Source: Anaeramoeba flamelloides
Lineage: Eukaryota; Metamonada; Anaeramoebidae
Direction of reading: 5' to 3'
Length of the DNA: 64,000 nt
Assembly (NCBI GenBank): GCA_027625915.1
Contig: JANTQA010000026.1
Coordinates: 5,828,001 to 5,892,000 of the forward strand
The number at the start of each line of letters is the position of its first letter. Within the stretch, counting starts at the first letter, position 1. The translations under genes were made by a program, and so were the position numbers. The notes below the pieces were generated by a model. That model was given only the letters and a program-made list of their open reading frames with translations, did not search any database and was not told the origin of the DNA. Positions 31,478 through 43,702 of this stretch are shown piece after piece.

Positions 31478-33514
31478 TTATTTCTTTTCATTTGTCATGG
31501 ATTCTCGTTCTATTTTTTCAATTCTTCTCATCAAAACAGAGTTTTCGTTCAATTTGAAATATTTGACTCCGTATGTTAAATCTTTAATAACTTCCTTGAC
31601 ATTACTATCTGCTGAGATACTGATGTAATCTGTATAAAAAAACTCAATAATTGTTTCAAAGGATTCTATTTGAATTTGATCAAAATGATAGAATTTCTTT
31701 GATTGAAGTTGATTGCTTTCAATTAATTCTCTGAAGAGCTTGCTTCGAACTTGTAATATGAACTTGTGAGCTGGGATATCTACGTAGTCATCATCAGTAT
31801 CCTCATCCTCATCCTCATCCTCCTCGTCGTCGTCCTCTTCTTCTTGAACCAATACGATAAAATCCTTTGAATCATCATCTGCATAAAGATCTTTCAGGTC
31901 TTCTAAGATCCCCATTTTGCCGATTCTCTTTGACCATTTGACATTGATTTTGGAACAAATTTTCTCAATAATTTCGCTGTTTTTCACTCTTCCTGTATAA
32001 ACCCAATCTAGCCAAACTTTGATTTCAGTTTGATAGAAGATTTCCAAGTTTTCATAATCCTTATCCTGTAATTTGGTTTTCATTCTCTGCTCGATCCACC
32101 ATTTGTGTGCCTTAATTCCTTGTATATTGACATCTACGCCAATTTCGGATTTCCAGTATTGCTCAAAATCGTCGACGATGGAATTGTAACTCAGAATTAA
32201 GTTCGTCAGATTTTGGTTCACGTTTTCCAACTCGTAGACTTTTTTATTTTCTGAATTGGTCATTTCAGGGTCTGCGCCATAGTCCAGCAACAGTGCTATT
32301 GTTTCTGTGCTTTCTTTATTGTGCTTCACGACTTCAAAAAGTGCTGTCTCATTATTGGAAAACGTTTTGTTGATATCAAAGTTTGGCTCCAGAAGAATGT
32401 CACGGATGTTTGGCAAGGAATCCTTCTTGCGGAGGCAATATTGGATTTTATCAAATTCAATGACCTCTGACGAGGCACGGAAATGCGATTTCTGTTTGTG
32501 CATTTTCATGGTGTGCTCGTAGAACTTTTTATGGTCCATATAGGAATTCTCTGTGAATTCAAAATTTTTAAAGACTTTAAGCACCCCGAAATGACCATAT
32601 GGGTTATGGTTCCACGCGCATTTCTTCATGTACAAAAAGTACAGTTTTGGCGTCACCTCATATTCCGTGTTTTTGTATGCCTCTGCTTCGGTGGTTATGT
32701 TGTAGAAGCAGTGGCTGTTTTCGTATTTCATGCCTTCGTAAAACCATTTCCCGCTGAGGCTTATGTCCACCTGGCACCCGACACCATCGCGGAGCGAGAG
32801 AGCATAGCTGTTCATGCCATTGGGATCCTTCCCCTCCTCACAGGCCTTTTTAAACCACTCAACGCCGATTCTGTGATCGGACACGCCGCCGACACTGTAC
32901 CGATAGAAAAAGCCTGTTGAGTTCATGCCCCTTCCGTTCCCCTTCTCGGCAGACTTTGTGAACCAAACAAGCGCCTGTGACAAATCTTGCGCAACACCAA
33001 TACCGTTCTGGTACATAAAGCCAAGCAGGTACTCGCTGAGACCCTCGTCCTTCATGCTCTTGATGTTCTTATTCAGGGTTTCAAAAAATTCACAATAGTT
33101 TTCCAGAATTTCGTTGCTGGATTTGTTCTGACGAAACTGGAGGTAGTCCCTTGCATTGAAATTGCCCGCTTCGCATGCGCGAGCGTAATAGTCAACAGAA
33201 ATTTGTAAATCCTTCTCACACCCGATCCCCTCTTCATAAAATTTTCCCACTTTGTATTGTGCATACGCATCCCCCAAAGTTGCGCTTTTGAAATAGAATT
33301 CAAGTGCCGTTTCGTAGCTCTGCTTCACTCCTCTCCCCTTTTCATAACACCGCCCAATGCCCTCTAACGCAAATGTGTGTGACTGCTCAACAGCATTCTC
33401 ATAATATTTTAAGCATTCGCTATAGTTTCCCTGTTTATAATAGTACAAACCCAGCTCATAAATCGCATCAACATCTCCTTTTTGGTATTCTTCTTGTAAG
33501 TAATTGAAATACAT
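31478..33514 (-). CDS. Sel1-repeat, ankyrin and tandem BTB-like protein, intronless
   Basis: ATG at 33514, 678 residues, no intron. Residues about 10-300 are Sel1-like repeats: alpha-helical pairs with A-x-x-x-L-G-x-x-Y and G-x-G-V signatures such as YELGLYYYKQGN, IGRCYEKGRGV and MYQNGIGVAQD. About 370-435 is an ankyrin-like stretch (NNETALFEVV, LLLDYGADPE). About 450-545 is a BTB-like unit (IQGIKAHKWW, WLDWVYTGRV) and about 555-660 a second BTB (DFIVLVQ, DIPAHKFILQVRSKLF, IEFFYTDYIS) split by an acidic insert rich in Glu and Asp. Sel1 and BTB modules both mediate protein-protein contacts, so a ubiquitin-ligase adaptor role is plausible but inferred. The 5' half (about 32600-33400) is markedly richer in GC than anything nearby. 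The tail is homologous to that of the ankyrin-BTB gene at 431-1147. Confidence 0.88.
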   Translation of the reverse strand: MYFNYLQEEYQKGDVDAIYELGLYYYKQGNYSECLKYYENAVEQSHTFALEGIGRCYEKGRGVKQSYETALEFYFKSATLGDAYAQYKVGKFYEEGIGCEKDLQISVDYYARACEAGNFNARDYLQFRQNKSSNEILENYCEFFETLNKNIKSMKDEGLSEYLLGFMYQNGIGVAQDLSQALVWFTKSAEKGNGRGMNSTGFFYRYSVGGVSDHRIGVEWFKKACEEGKDPNGMNSYALSLRDGVGCQVDISLSGKWFYEGMKYENSHCFYNITTEAEAYKNTEYEVTPKLYFLYMKKCAWNHNPYGHFGVLKVFKNFEFTENSYMDHKKFYEHTMKMHKQKSHFRASSEVIEFDKIQYCLRKKDSLPNIRDILLEPNFDINKTFSNNETALFEVVKHNKESTETIALLLDYGADPEMTNSENKKVYELENVNQNLTNLILSYNSIVDDFEQYWKSEIGVDVNIQGIKAHKWWIEQRMKTKLQDKDYENLEIFYQTEIKVWLDWVYTGRVKNSEIIEKICSKINVKWSKRIGKMGILEDLKDLYADDDSKDFIVLVQEEEDDDEEDEDEDEDTDDDYVDIPAHKFILQVRSKLFRELIESNQLQSKKFYHFDQIQIESFETIIEFFYTDYISISADSNVKEVIKDLTYGVKYFKLNENSVLMRRIEKIERESMTNEKK

Positions 33515-34714
33515 CACAATTAGCTGTCAAGTTTTAATTTTGTTTTTTTTTTTTAGTTTGGGTTAAAAGTAAAAAATGACTCATTATTTTGATGAATTTA
33601 ACAATTTTTCAAATAATAAAAAAACAATTGTTAATTGAATCTTTGGGTTACTTACAAACCGACAAAAATAAATAAAATTATACTACGAATCATTAATAAC
33701 CAAATACTGTTATTTACCATTTAATACATGAAATTTTTTATTACAATTTCCAAAATGGATATTAATTGTAACTGTTTCAAACAAATTATCAAGAGTACAA
33801 CTTTTAGTCTTAGTTAATGACTGAATTTTAATTTATCGTCTAAAGATCTCTTTTTTAAACAATGTTGTCAAGATCATTGGTTTTTCTTTCAACTTTTGAA
33901 CTAGAAAAATTCTCTGAGATGTGAACTAAAAATTTTTATTTTTTAATTGGAAAATAATAGTAATCAAATCAAAAAGTTTCCACGTGCTTTTAATTTGTAT
34001 TCCAAGACCATTTAGTAAATTAAACAACAATTTTACCTAAATCTACATACCACCAAACGAAAAATTCAATTTTTTATTGAAGAATTAATTACTTTGACTT
34101 TTTCAAGAAAAAAGAAAAAAAAACACTTCGGATGAAAGTTGTGGTTCTTGAAAAAATTATTTTAATAAATAATAGATGTCACAAAAATTCAAATGTAAAA
34201 AAGTAAAAAAATTGGTTCCTAATCAAGAAAATTGTTCTTCCAAAATTTATCTAGTTCTTTGGAAATAATTAAAATTATTGCTAATAAGATTTATTTTTGC
34301 GTAAAAATTTTGATTTTAAAAAAAATTACATAATTTCAATTTTCTTAAAGTTAATTTGGGATTTCAATCAGTTTTTTTTTTTAATTTTTTTTAAAAAAAA
34401 AATAAAGTAAAAAAAAAGAAAAATAAATCAGAATAAATTGACTATTTACAAAAGTTAAAAAGTAAAAAAAAAAAAAAAAAATTATTAAATACGAAAAAAT
34501 GACTGATCTACAAATAGTAAATTTATTTTGAGAAGAAAATTGTATAAACTTAATAGAATTTCTCTCCTTTCTTGAATAATAAGGAAAAGATTTAAATAGA
34601 AAGGATTTTATTATTGAAGTATATTTTACTTTTATGTTCAATGATTTTTTCATTGAACTATTGTTAACAAAAAAAAAAAAAAAATACCAAAATTAAATAT
34701 GGATAAATATTATA

Positions 34715-34750
<36 letters not shown>

Positions 34751-34816
34751 AAAAGTTTAAAATAATTATTTTTTATTTTATTTTGATATTAAATAGAAAT
34801 TTTTTAAGATTTATTA

Positions 34817-35013
34817 CAGTCAGTTTCACTTTTAAGGCACAAACTTTCAACGAAATTTAAGGCACAAAAAAAATCTCAAATTAAAGCACAAAATTCAAAT
34901 TCTAGTAAAAATAAATTGTAAAAAAAAATATTACAAATTTTGTGCCTTAATTTGAGATTTTTTTGTGCCTTAAATTTCGTTGAAAGTTTGTGCCTTAAAA
35001 GTGAAACTGACTG
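34817..35013. mobile_element. Tc1/mariner-like fold-back MITE, copy 2
   Basis: CAGTCAGTTTCACTTTTAAGG to its inverse, flanked by TA on both sides (34815-34816 and 35014-35015). The least mutated copy: arms of about 85 bp pair nearly perfectly. Confidence 0.9.
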
Positions 35014-35931
35014 TACAAAAATCGGTGGTTTTATTTTTAAAATGAAAAATTTAAATACTTTCTCCTATTATAAAATCTAATTCATCTTCAACAAAATATT
35101 TATATAAGAAATAATTCGAAAATAATATTTATTTTTTAAACAAATTAAAAAAAAAAAAAAATAGATCAAGATTTAAAAAAAATAATTTATTTCAGAAAAT
35201 ATATATGCAAATGACTAGATTGTTTCTATAATTCAGATTTTTTCAATTATTTTACAATTTCAAGACCTAATAAAAAAAATTGAATTTGGTATTAAATTTG
35301 TGAATATTTTTTAGTATAATATCCACTGAAATATTTTTCGAAAAAATAATTGGAAATTAGTGAAAAATCAAAATGTAATTTTTCTTGGTCAAAATGAAGA
35401 TTTAACCATTTTCAGAATTTAAAACAATAATTTATTTTCGTAAAATGTGTAAATAATACATAATTTTTTACAGAAAAAAACATAAATATTATTTTTTGAT
35501 CATTTAGATTAATTCAAGATCTAAATAGAAAAGTTGATTTTAATCCAAATCATAAATAGATTTAAGAATTTATTTTCAAAAATACTTTCTAAAAAATTTT
35601 AAAACTTGGCTTAAATTTGAGTTATTAGTGCACATTACCAACTTGTATTTTTTTATTCTACTTTTTTCACGTTTGTTAATTTATATCTAATAATAAGTTT
35701 ACATCATTAGAAATAAAATTTTTTGTTATTAATATGATTATATACCTTTTGAAAAATTTTGAAAAAATAATTATAAGTGACGGTCATACCTAATATAAAA
35801 CCGATAGATAGAAAAACGAAATTTTTATTGTAAAAATACACAAGTATGAAAAAATAAAATTGAAAATTCCAAGTTAGACAAAAACTACCAACTTTCATTA
35901 ACCTTCCATCGTCGTATATAATGTTTATTTA

Positions 35932-36128
35932 CAGTCAGTTTCACTTTTAAGGCACAAACTTTCAACGAAATTTAAGGTACAAAAAAATCTCAAATTAAGG
36001 CACAAAATTTGGAATTTTATTTTTTAAATTTATTTTTACTAGAATTTGAATTTTGTGTCTTAATTTGCACGATTTTTTTGTGCCTTAAATTTCGTTGAAA
36101 GTTTTTGCCTTAAAAGTGAAACTGACTG
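35932..36128. mobile_element. Tc1/mariner-like fold-back MITE, copy 3
   Basis: Same ends and TA flanks as the copy at 34817; the interior spacer is inverted relative to it. Confidence 0.88.
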
Positions 36129-36290
36129 TACAATATAATCAACATATCAGAACTTCAATTTTTTGAGGCAAATATATTTTACCATTGGTAGTACTATGAT
36201 TTTTTAAAAACTTTCTAGTAAATAAAAATAGTTCTTTTGGGTAAAAAATTGCTAAATTAATACAAATATGAATTTGGTTAAATTATAAGT

Positions 36291-36291
<1 letters not shown>

Positions 36292-36322
<31 letters not shown>
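36292..36322. repeat. (TA)n microsatellite
   Basis: Pure AT alternation. Comparable tracts lie at about 1279-1294, 15899-15918, 16385-16409, 21273-21299, 34720-34746 and 53512-53527. Confidence 0.9.
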
Positions 36323-36324
<2 letters not shown>

Positions 36325-36559
36325 TTTAATAGATTATCACTTATAATTTTCAAAATGCTCTAAGTGTAAGCCATTTCCAATAAAGTGGGACAAATTTATT
36401 TTAAAATATATCTTTTAAACTCAATCTTCAAAAAAGTATATAAACGTTCAAAATCATTAACTAGCCATTTATTGATTCTTGATAATAATTCAATTTGTTT
36501 CTTTATATTGTATTTCCTAAATAAAAGATATTAAATTTTTGGTTATCGGTTTTATCTGA

Positions 36560-36965
36560 TATTTTTTAGGTTTGTAAAATTGGTATCTATTTTATTCTTT
36601 ATGATTGAAAAAACCGTTTTCAAAACTTTTTTAATCTCAATAAATTTTCAAATAGAATTGAAAATATATAACCACATTTTATTGTTTAAAAAATTCTTTG
36701 TACCATTTCCATATTTCCAGTTTTTTATTGAAATTGGTCGTACATTGTTTTCACCAAAAAAAGTACTATTTTTTTTTTCTTTCATTTTTTAGGAATATTT
36801 CATCAAATATATTTCTGAATAAATCCCTTGCTATTTATTCAATCAGTATTAATATTAAACTTAATTTGGTATTGCCAATTAATTTACAATTTCACTCAAA
36901 AAGATTATTTTTTATGAAATGTCAAAAAAAAAAAATACCCCACTTTTTTGGAAATACATTATAAG
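36560..36965 (-). mobile_element. Possible LINE fragment
   Basis: Reverse-strand translation contains P-K-K-W followed some distance on by V-R-P-I-S-I, the order found at the start of LINE reverse transcriptases (P-x-x-W ... N-Y-R-P-I-S-L). Frames are broken and the matches are short. Confidence 0.35.
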
Positions 36966-38009
36966 AAAATTTAAATATAGAAAAAAATTCTAATTATATA
37001 CATTCGGTGTCCTGGTTTTTGGAACTTATAATTATCAAATACAATCAATTATTTTGCTCTTTTATTTAAAATTCAAAAAAAAAAAAAAGAAAGAAAGAAA
37101 AGAAAAAGAAAATTTCAACCGAATTAAAAAAAAGAATGCAAAATTTCTGATTTTACTCAATTTTCTAAAATTCTGAAAAAGATGCAGGTATTTATTATAA
37201 TTTAAAAAATGTACTGAAAATTAAATAAATTTATAGTTAATTACTTAAATTAAAAAAAATATCGGTTTTAAAGGTAGATAAATTATTTCTTGTTGCAATA
37301 TAAAAAAAAAAACTAACTTACTTTTTAATATTATTTTTAGGAAATGAATTATTGTTTTTCAAAGTTTGATCCATTTTTTCGATTATTGTAAAGTTCAACA
37401 TCCAAAGATAGTTGTCAATTCTTTCAAAATAACTTATTTTCTTCCAATAAGAAAGGTGTTCTATTTTCTATCAAGGAAATCTATAGAAATTCTCTTGAAA
37501 AATAAAACGACAAAGTTTTGGAATAACTCTGTTTAAAAAATCAACTTAATTTCAAAAAAAAATACAATAATTATTTTTAGTTGTAAAAAATATAATTCGA
37601 TGATTTAAAGAACAGTCCAAATCATTTTTTTATGTTTTTTTTTTGAATAAAAAAATATTAGAGAAACAAATAAACCATTTAATTAAAAATTCTTAGAAAA
37701 TATTGTTTTAAAACCTTAGAAAATTTAAATTATAATTAAAGAAATATTTTTTTAATTTGATTATTGTTAATCAATAATTAATAATCAAATTATAATTCTA
37801 CCAGTTTGTTAATAATAAACCAAAGATTAAATTTCTCAATAGACTTTATAATTAATTCTCAATTTAGTTAAGATTTTCAAAAATAAATCAACCATTTCAA
37901 ATCAATAATCCTCATAATTAAAAAAAAAAATAATAATAATAATAGATATAATCAAATAACTGATTTTAATAATAACTATTTGTTATCTATACTCTTAATA
38001 TTTAAAAAA

Positions 38010-38260
38010 AAATAATACTGTTAATTGTAAAATAAAAAGATCTAAAATTTCCTTCAACTTTCCAAAAAAAAAAAATCACACTCTCTTAATTAATACAAAT
38101 CCCCAAAGTTCCCAATTCTAAAAGGAAATTAATGATTTAAACTTGTTTTAAGGATTAATACTTTCAAATGTTCTTTGGTTGATATAATCTTTTTTGGAAA
38201 GTTGAATGAAAATTTTAATCCCTTTATTTTACAATGAATAGTACCAAGTCTTTTAAATTT
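38010..38260. mobile_element. Short TIR repeat, copy 1 of 3
   Basis: Ends are inverted: TGTAAAATAAAAAGATCTAA...CAACTTTCCAAAAAA at the left and TTTTTTGGAAAGTTGAATGA...TTATTTTACA at the right, about 35 bp each. Related copies are at 45620-45850 and 60565-60775. Non-coding. Confidence 0.75.
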
Positions 38261-38839
38261 CAAGAAATTTAAAAAATATTTGAGAATAAAATAAATGATC
38301 AATTTTTTTAGATCTTCAAAGATTATATATATTTGATTTATTTTTCTTGTATTTTTAAAATAAAATTTCAGATTTTAGGTTACTTGTTCATAAATACTCC
38401 TATAAATCACTCAAAGTGAGATTTCAGAAAAATAAAAATTTTTTGCAAATTTTTCAATTTCTTATTTGAGACAAAAACCCAAAAATAAAGGATCAAGATC
38501 TATTAACTGGAAAATTCATTGGGATAATAAAATTGTTTAAATCTTATAACTCATTTCTCTAAAGTTGATAAATAAGATTGCTTATTGGGTTCAATCCTAT
38601 CCTTATGTAAATAATTACTCTATTACCTTTGGGGAAAAAAATAAATAAAAGTTGGTAATTACTCAATAAAATCAAAGTTTATAGTTTACACTAAAAAGAA
38701 CAATACCCTTGATCTTAAAATGTACAGTCATACCAACCAAAGTTCAGTTTGGAATTAAATGTCAAGTCATTGAATACCTTAAAAATATGTTGACAAAATC
38801 ATTTTTTTTCTTCTATCCTGAAAATCAAATTACTTCCTG

Positions 38840-39544
38840 ATGTCACAAAAATCAAAAAATTGGAAAGACAAAAAACCAAAAGCTGAAATTGTTACAAGAG
38901 AATATACCATTCACTTACACAAATTATTACATAATGTGTACTACTCTTTTCATACCTTTTTAAGTTTATATTTTCAAATCATAAAATAACAATAACTTAT
39001 TCTTTTTTTTTTTTTTTTTTGAATTCTTTTAGTTCATATAAACGACGAGCACCAAAAGCCATCAAAGTCATTAAACATTTTACAAACAGAGAAATGGGAA
39101 CAAAAGACGTTAGAGTAGATCCAGAAGTCAATAAAGTAAATTTCCTTTTTATTTTCCTTTTTTTGTACAAATTTTGGCTGTGATTTTTTGCTTTTGCTTT
39201 TGCTTTTTCTTTTTTTTTTTATTGCTTTTTTTTTTTTTTTTGTTTTTTTTTTTTTTTTTCCTTTCTTTCTTTTCTTTTGACCTTTCTTTCCAAAGTACAA
39301 AATTATTACAAAACCCATACTCACAAATACCTTTCAAAACAATCAACACTAACTAAAATTTTTTCACTAACTTTGTTAATAGTTTATCTGGTCGAAAGGT
39401 ATCAAAAATGTTCCATTCAGAATCAGAGTGAGATTGGAAAGACAAATCAACGAAGACGAAGAAGCCAAAGAAAGATTATATACACGTGTTACTTATGTAC
39501 CAACCAAAAATTTCAAAGGACTTACAACCAAAGTAATCAATTAA
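38840..39544 (+). CDS. RPL31: 60S ribosomal protein eL31
   Basis: Three exons: 38840-38937 (phase 2 out, donor GTACTA), 39033-39135 (donor GTAAAT) and 39383-39544 with TAA, giving 120 residues against about 125 in animals. eL31 sits near the peptide exit tunnel of the large subunit. Diagnostic stretches are [13 protein letters not shown] (exon 1), the [12 protein letters not shown] join across intron 1 (usual H-G-V-G-F-K-K-R-A-P), [11 protein letters not shown] (exon 2), [18 protein letters not shown] and LYTRVTYVP (exon 3). Intron 1 is 95 bp with a T-run before TTTTAG; intron 2 is 247 bp and contains an extreme T/C tract. Base use in the exons is richer in GC than the surroundings, as expected for a highly expressed gene. 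Confidence 0.96.
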
Positions 39545-41828
39545 ATTTTTTTGGTACTTTTGTCAAAAAAAGAGTAATTACAAATCGTAAATTAATTTTA
39601 ACAAAAACAACAAAAAAGTTTGAAATATTTTTTAAACTTTTTTGAACAACACCACTTCACAAAATAAAATTGATCTATAGATTTAAATAAATATTTTATT
39701 CTTTTATTTTTTTTTGAATCTTTTCCGAAACTTGTCTTTTTGACAAAGTTACAAAGTTACAATTTATTACAATTAAACATTAACTTTTTTTTTTTTGGTT
39801 GGTTTTTTTAAAAACGTTTTCCAATAAAATTGCAAAACTGCTATTATTTGAATTATAAACTCGTTTAACAATTAACTCGAGCTCCATTCAATCCAAAGAT
39901 CTTTTACAGTTAATCTCAATTCCAAAAACTATACTATTGGAATGTTTCCGAAATAAAATTCAAGTTTTGTATTCAATCCAGACAACTACTTTAATGTCTA
40001 CTTCATAAATGTAAAATTGTATCTTCACATCCAAAAATTTGTTTAAACACAGATCGTTTACAAAAAAAAAAACAATGTGCCTTTATCAACCAATTTATAT
40101 TCGAGGATTAGGCGATCTCTTTTTCAATTCACGATAAAGTTTCATAAATCGAGATTATCTTTTTCAATTTAAAATAATATCACAATAAAACATATTAAAA
40201 GTGTGAAATTCATAAAAAAAATAGAGGTATATAATAAAATCACAATTTTTGTCTAAAAATCAAGATAAATGTCAAAGTATTGCAATTAAGAATTAATCGT
40301 GAGATAATAGTCTGCCAAATATAGGTTAATTCAACAAAATTTTGAAAAAAAACAAAGTTTTGTTGATCAAAATTTAGATTTGTGATTAAAATTAATTTTT
40401 TTTACAAAAACAATAAAAAAGAAACTTAATTCAATCAAGGATCAGATCAAGAGTTTTTGTTGTATTTCGTTTTAATTTGGGTTTCAGATCTATCGATCCT
40501 TTAGATCAACAAACTTAAGAACTAAAGATAAAAAAAAATCGTTTCTCAGTCTATCAGGGTGTTTAATAATATTGAATGAAAATTATTGATAAAAGTATTA
40601 ATCCTTTACACGTACTTTAAAAAATTTTTTTTCTTTGGTTTTAAAATTTTTCTGTATTCTTTTCAAGTTTAAGTAGAGGTTTAACTTTCCAAAAGCTTTT
40701 TTAATAACCTCGTGACACATTACAACTCATTGAAACGATTGTGGGAACTTATTATTTTCTTCTTTTTATTCTTCTTTTCTTTAATTATCTTTGTATTGTA
40801 CAGAAAACAGACCTAGAGTCAAAGGGTTTTTTTAATTGATCGTCTAGAAGAATGAAAATTCCTCTTACATCTTTTTGGTTATTTAACTTGTGAAAGTAAA
40901 TACTCCCAATTTAAAAAAACATATCTATTATAGATTTGATGTAAATTTTCTGGATGGATTATTAGTTGGATGATCTTATTAACCAGAAGGAATTTTGATT
41001 TTTATTATAAAATTAAAAAAATGTAATTTTCTTAATTTTTGGGATTTTTTTAAAATCGGCGTTTTTAGGATTTATCACCATTTTATATTTTTCGAGTTTT
41101 TGTTGGATTTCTCCCAATTTTATATAAAATCATAATTTTATTGAGAATATCATAATAACGCATATTATCATCAAAGCCTCTATTATTTTTTTTCTGGTTT
41201 ATTGTTGTGGAAAAAAAGTGAAAAAGATATTTTTAATTTGAAAGTTTAAGAAACACTGGAAATGGTTGTCAATTCCTCGTCAAAATAAAATTTTTTTCTG
41301 TCTAGGGGGCATGGAATTTGATTCAAATATCAATTATTTTTTATAATTGACCCTTGAAGAACAAATAAGAAATAAGTAGAAGATAAATATAACAAAGAAT
41401 TATTGATACCGGTCTGAAATAAAATAAAGTAATCAATAAATTTTCTTAAAAATCGAAAAGCTATAATTCTTAGGGGAACAAAATGAGAAAAAACAACAAT
41501 ATTCATTTTGATTTCCAGTTGAAGATTAAAATAAAATTCCAATAGAAAACATATCATTTTTCTACAATCATTTTTACTGTTTCAATAACCTCAGAATAAC
41601 AGATTTTTACCCAGCGACTATCGATCTTACAATAAAAAAAAATTGCAAATTAATTAGGTTTAAAAATGATCGGAAAAAATGATTTTAATTTTGAAAATAT
41701 CCAAAAATAAATTTTTCATCTAATATCTATCCAAACCCCTTTAGTTACATATAATCCACGCCTAGTAACTACCCCCACTGGACTGGAAAATGATTTAGAC
41801 AAATTTTTTTCTGGGGTTAGATATATTA

Positions 41829-42027
41829 CATTCAGTTTCACTTTTAAGGCACAAACTTTCAACGGAATTTAAGGTACAAAAAAAATCTCAAATTAAGGCA
41901 CAAAATTTGGAATTTTTTTATTTTACAATTTATTTTTACTAGAATTTGAAGTTTGTACCGTAATTTGAGATTTTTATCGTGTATTAAATTTCGTTGAAAG
42001 TTTGTACCTTAAAAGTGAAACTGACTG
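41829..42027. mobile_element. Tc1/mariner-like fold-back MITE, copy 4
   Basis: Left end CATTCAGTTTCACTTTTAAG, right end AAAGTGAAACTGACTG, flanked by TA on both sides. More diverged inside than the copies at 34817 and 35932. Confidence 0.85.
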
Positions 42028-42369
42028 TAGTAAAAACACAATAATAAATAACACTTTAATTGATATTATCCCTTTGTTGTTTTGTTTTTTAAACTTGCTC
42101 AAATACTATTTTAAATCTTTTGTTTTCTGATATTTTATTTGATTTAATTTTTTATTATTAAAAAGGAATTAATGGGTTTTTTATCTTAAAAGTTACTTTT
42201 ATAAATCTATTAAAATAAATTCATTTTCAGTTTTCATGAACCACAAATCAACAAAAATATTTTTTATAAATTGATTTTTTTTTTTTACATATTTTATACA
42301 TAAAACATACTACTAATCCTATAATGTCTGAATTATTACTTTAAAAATGACCAAATAACAAAATTGTTA

Positions 42370-42566
42370 CAGTCAGATCCATTTTTAATGTACAAACTTT
42401 CAACGAAATTTAAGGCATAAAAAAATCTCAAATTAAGACACAAAAATTGGAATTTTTTTTTTTTACAATTAATTTTACTAGAATCTGAATTTTGTAACGT
42501 AATTTGAGATTTTTATTGTGTATTAAATTTTTTTGAAAGTTTGTACCTTAAAAGTGGAACTGACTG
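42370..42566. mobile_element. Tc1/mariner-like fold-back MITE, copy 5
   Basis: CAGTCAGATCCATTTTTAAT to AAAAGTGGAACTGACTG with TA flanks. It shares the right-arm variant (GTATTAAATTT) with copy 4, 340 bp away, suggesting those two are closest relatives. Confidence 0.85.
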
Positions 42567-43462
42567 TAAGGTTGGTAAAGGTAGAGGAATGGATTTAAAA
42601 CAAAAAAGTTTCAACTAATTTTAATTGATAATATCTTCTTTAATAGTCATAATAAATCAGTTGTTCCCAAGTTTGTTTTTTTTTTTTTTAATATTTTGGC
42701 TATTTTTCTATTTCTTGAATCATGAGATATTGATTCTTAGAACTGGGGCTTGGTATAATATATGAAAGTCTTCAAATTCTTCTGAAGTTTATTCTACCTG
42801 TTCAAGGTGACAATAATTGTCATCTTAGATATCGGTAGCATTTCTGGTCATTTTGTAGTGGAATAATAAAAATCAATAAAAATGGCATTGAAAAAATATT
42901 TTTTTAATTGTACAAGGTTACGGGAAATTTTGAAATAGCATTCCAATATACCAACGAAAATTTATTTCTAATTGATATAAACACTATTTTACTCAAGGGG
43001 GGATAATATAAATAGAAAAATTAATTTTTGCAAGATTCAAATAACATGAGGTTATATTGAAATAATAGTAATAATAAAGTCCATAAGGAGAGTTGATTTT
43101 AATAAAAGAAATACCTTAATAAAACTGAAAAAAAAAAAAAAAATAACTGTTAAAAAAAATTTTGTTTCCCTTTCATTGGGATGTATCATTCAAAATTTCT
43201 TAACTTCTTAAGACAATTTAAATTATTAAAAATAAGATTTTTGAATAACCAATGTAAAAATTTAAAAAGAAATCTCAAATGTCAATGTTGTGGAATAAAA
43301 GTGCATTATTACCAACAAAAAATACTTTCAACACACAATCGTTAATTTGTTATTCTTTCTTATTTGTACCCTTTTGTAAAATCGTAATCTTAAAAAAAAT
43401 TAAAAAAAAAATTAATTTCTAATTTTAAAAATAAATTTGTAATGAAATAGATCTTCTAGAAG

Positions 43463-43702
43463 ATGAATAAAATGGGAATTATTTATCATCGAAAAAAATC
43501 AAAGTGGATTAAATTTTTTACCCTGGGAATTTGGGAATTAATAAAAGGCCAAAAAAAAAAAAATACCGTAAAAATAAATTATTTTTCTAAAAAAGGTGAG
43601 GCTGTAATCCAAACGGTTAGAAAAACGCACAGAGATGGTATTTTTATGTTATATATCATTGCGTTTGTTTTTTTGTTGATTATTTCAACTAAAAACAAAT
43701 AA
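43463..43702 (+). CDS. Possible small tail-anchored protein
   Basis: ATG at 43463, 79 codons. A basic Lys-rich body (RKKSKWIKFF, GQKKKNTVKI) is followed by a hydrophobic C-terminal segment, FMLYIIAFVFLLIIS, and T-K-N-K, the layout of a tail-anchored membrane protein. No family recognised, no intron evident. Composition is only slightly less AT-rich than the surroundings, so it may be a chance ORF. Confidence 0.35.
   Translation: MNKMGIIYHRKKSKWIKFFTLGIWELIKGQKKKNTVKINYFSKKGEAVIQTVRKTHRDGIFMLYIIAFVFLLIISTKNK

Larger units (their letters stand above)
33515..38839. other. Intergenic region with MITEs and a decayed LINE piece
   Basis: Contains two fold-back MITEs (34817-35013, 35932-36128), a possible LINE fragment (36560-36965), a 240-bp TIR repeat (38010-38260) and (TA)n tracts near 34720-34746 and 36292-36322. 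No gene recognised in between. Confidence 0.6.

Noticed and set aside
36698-36964. Plus-strand ORF of 88 codons
   Set aside because: The better explanation is a decayed LINE piece on the other strand; this frame is composed of Phe/Ser/Lys-rich AT translation.
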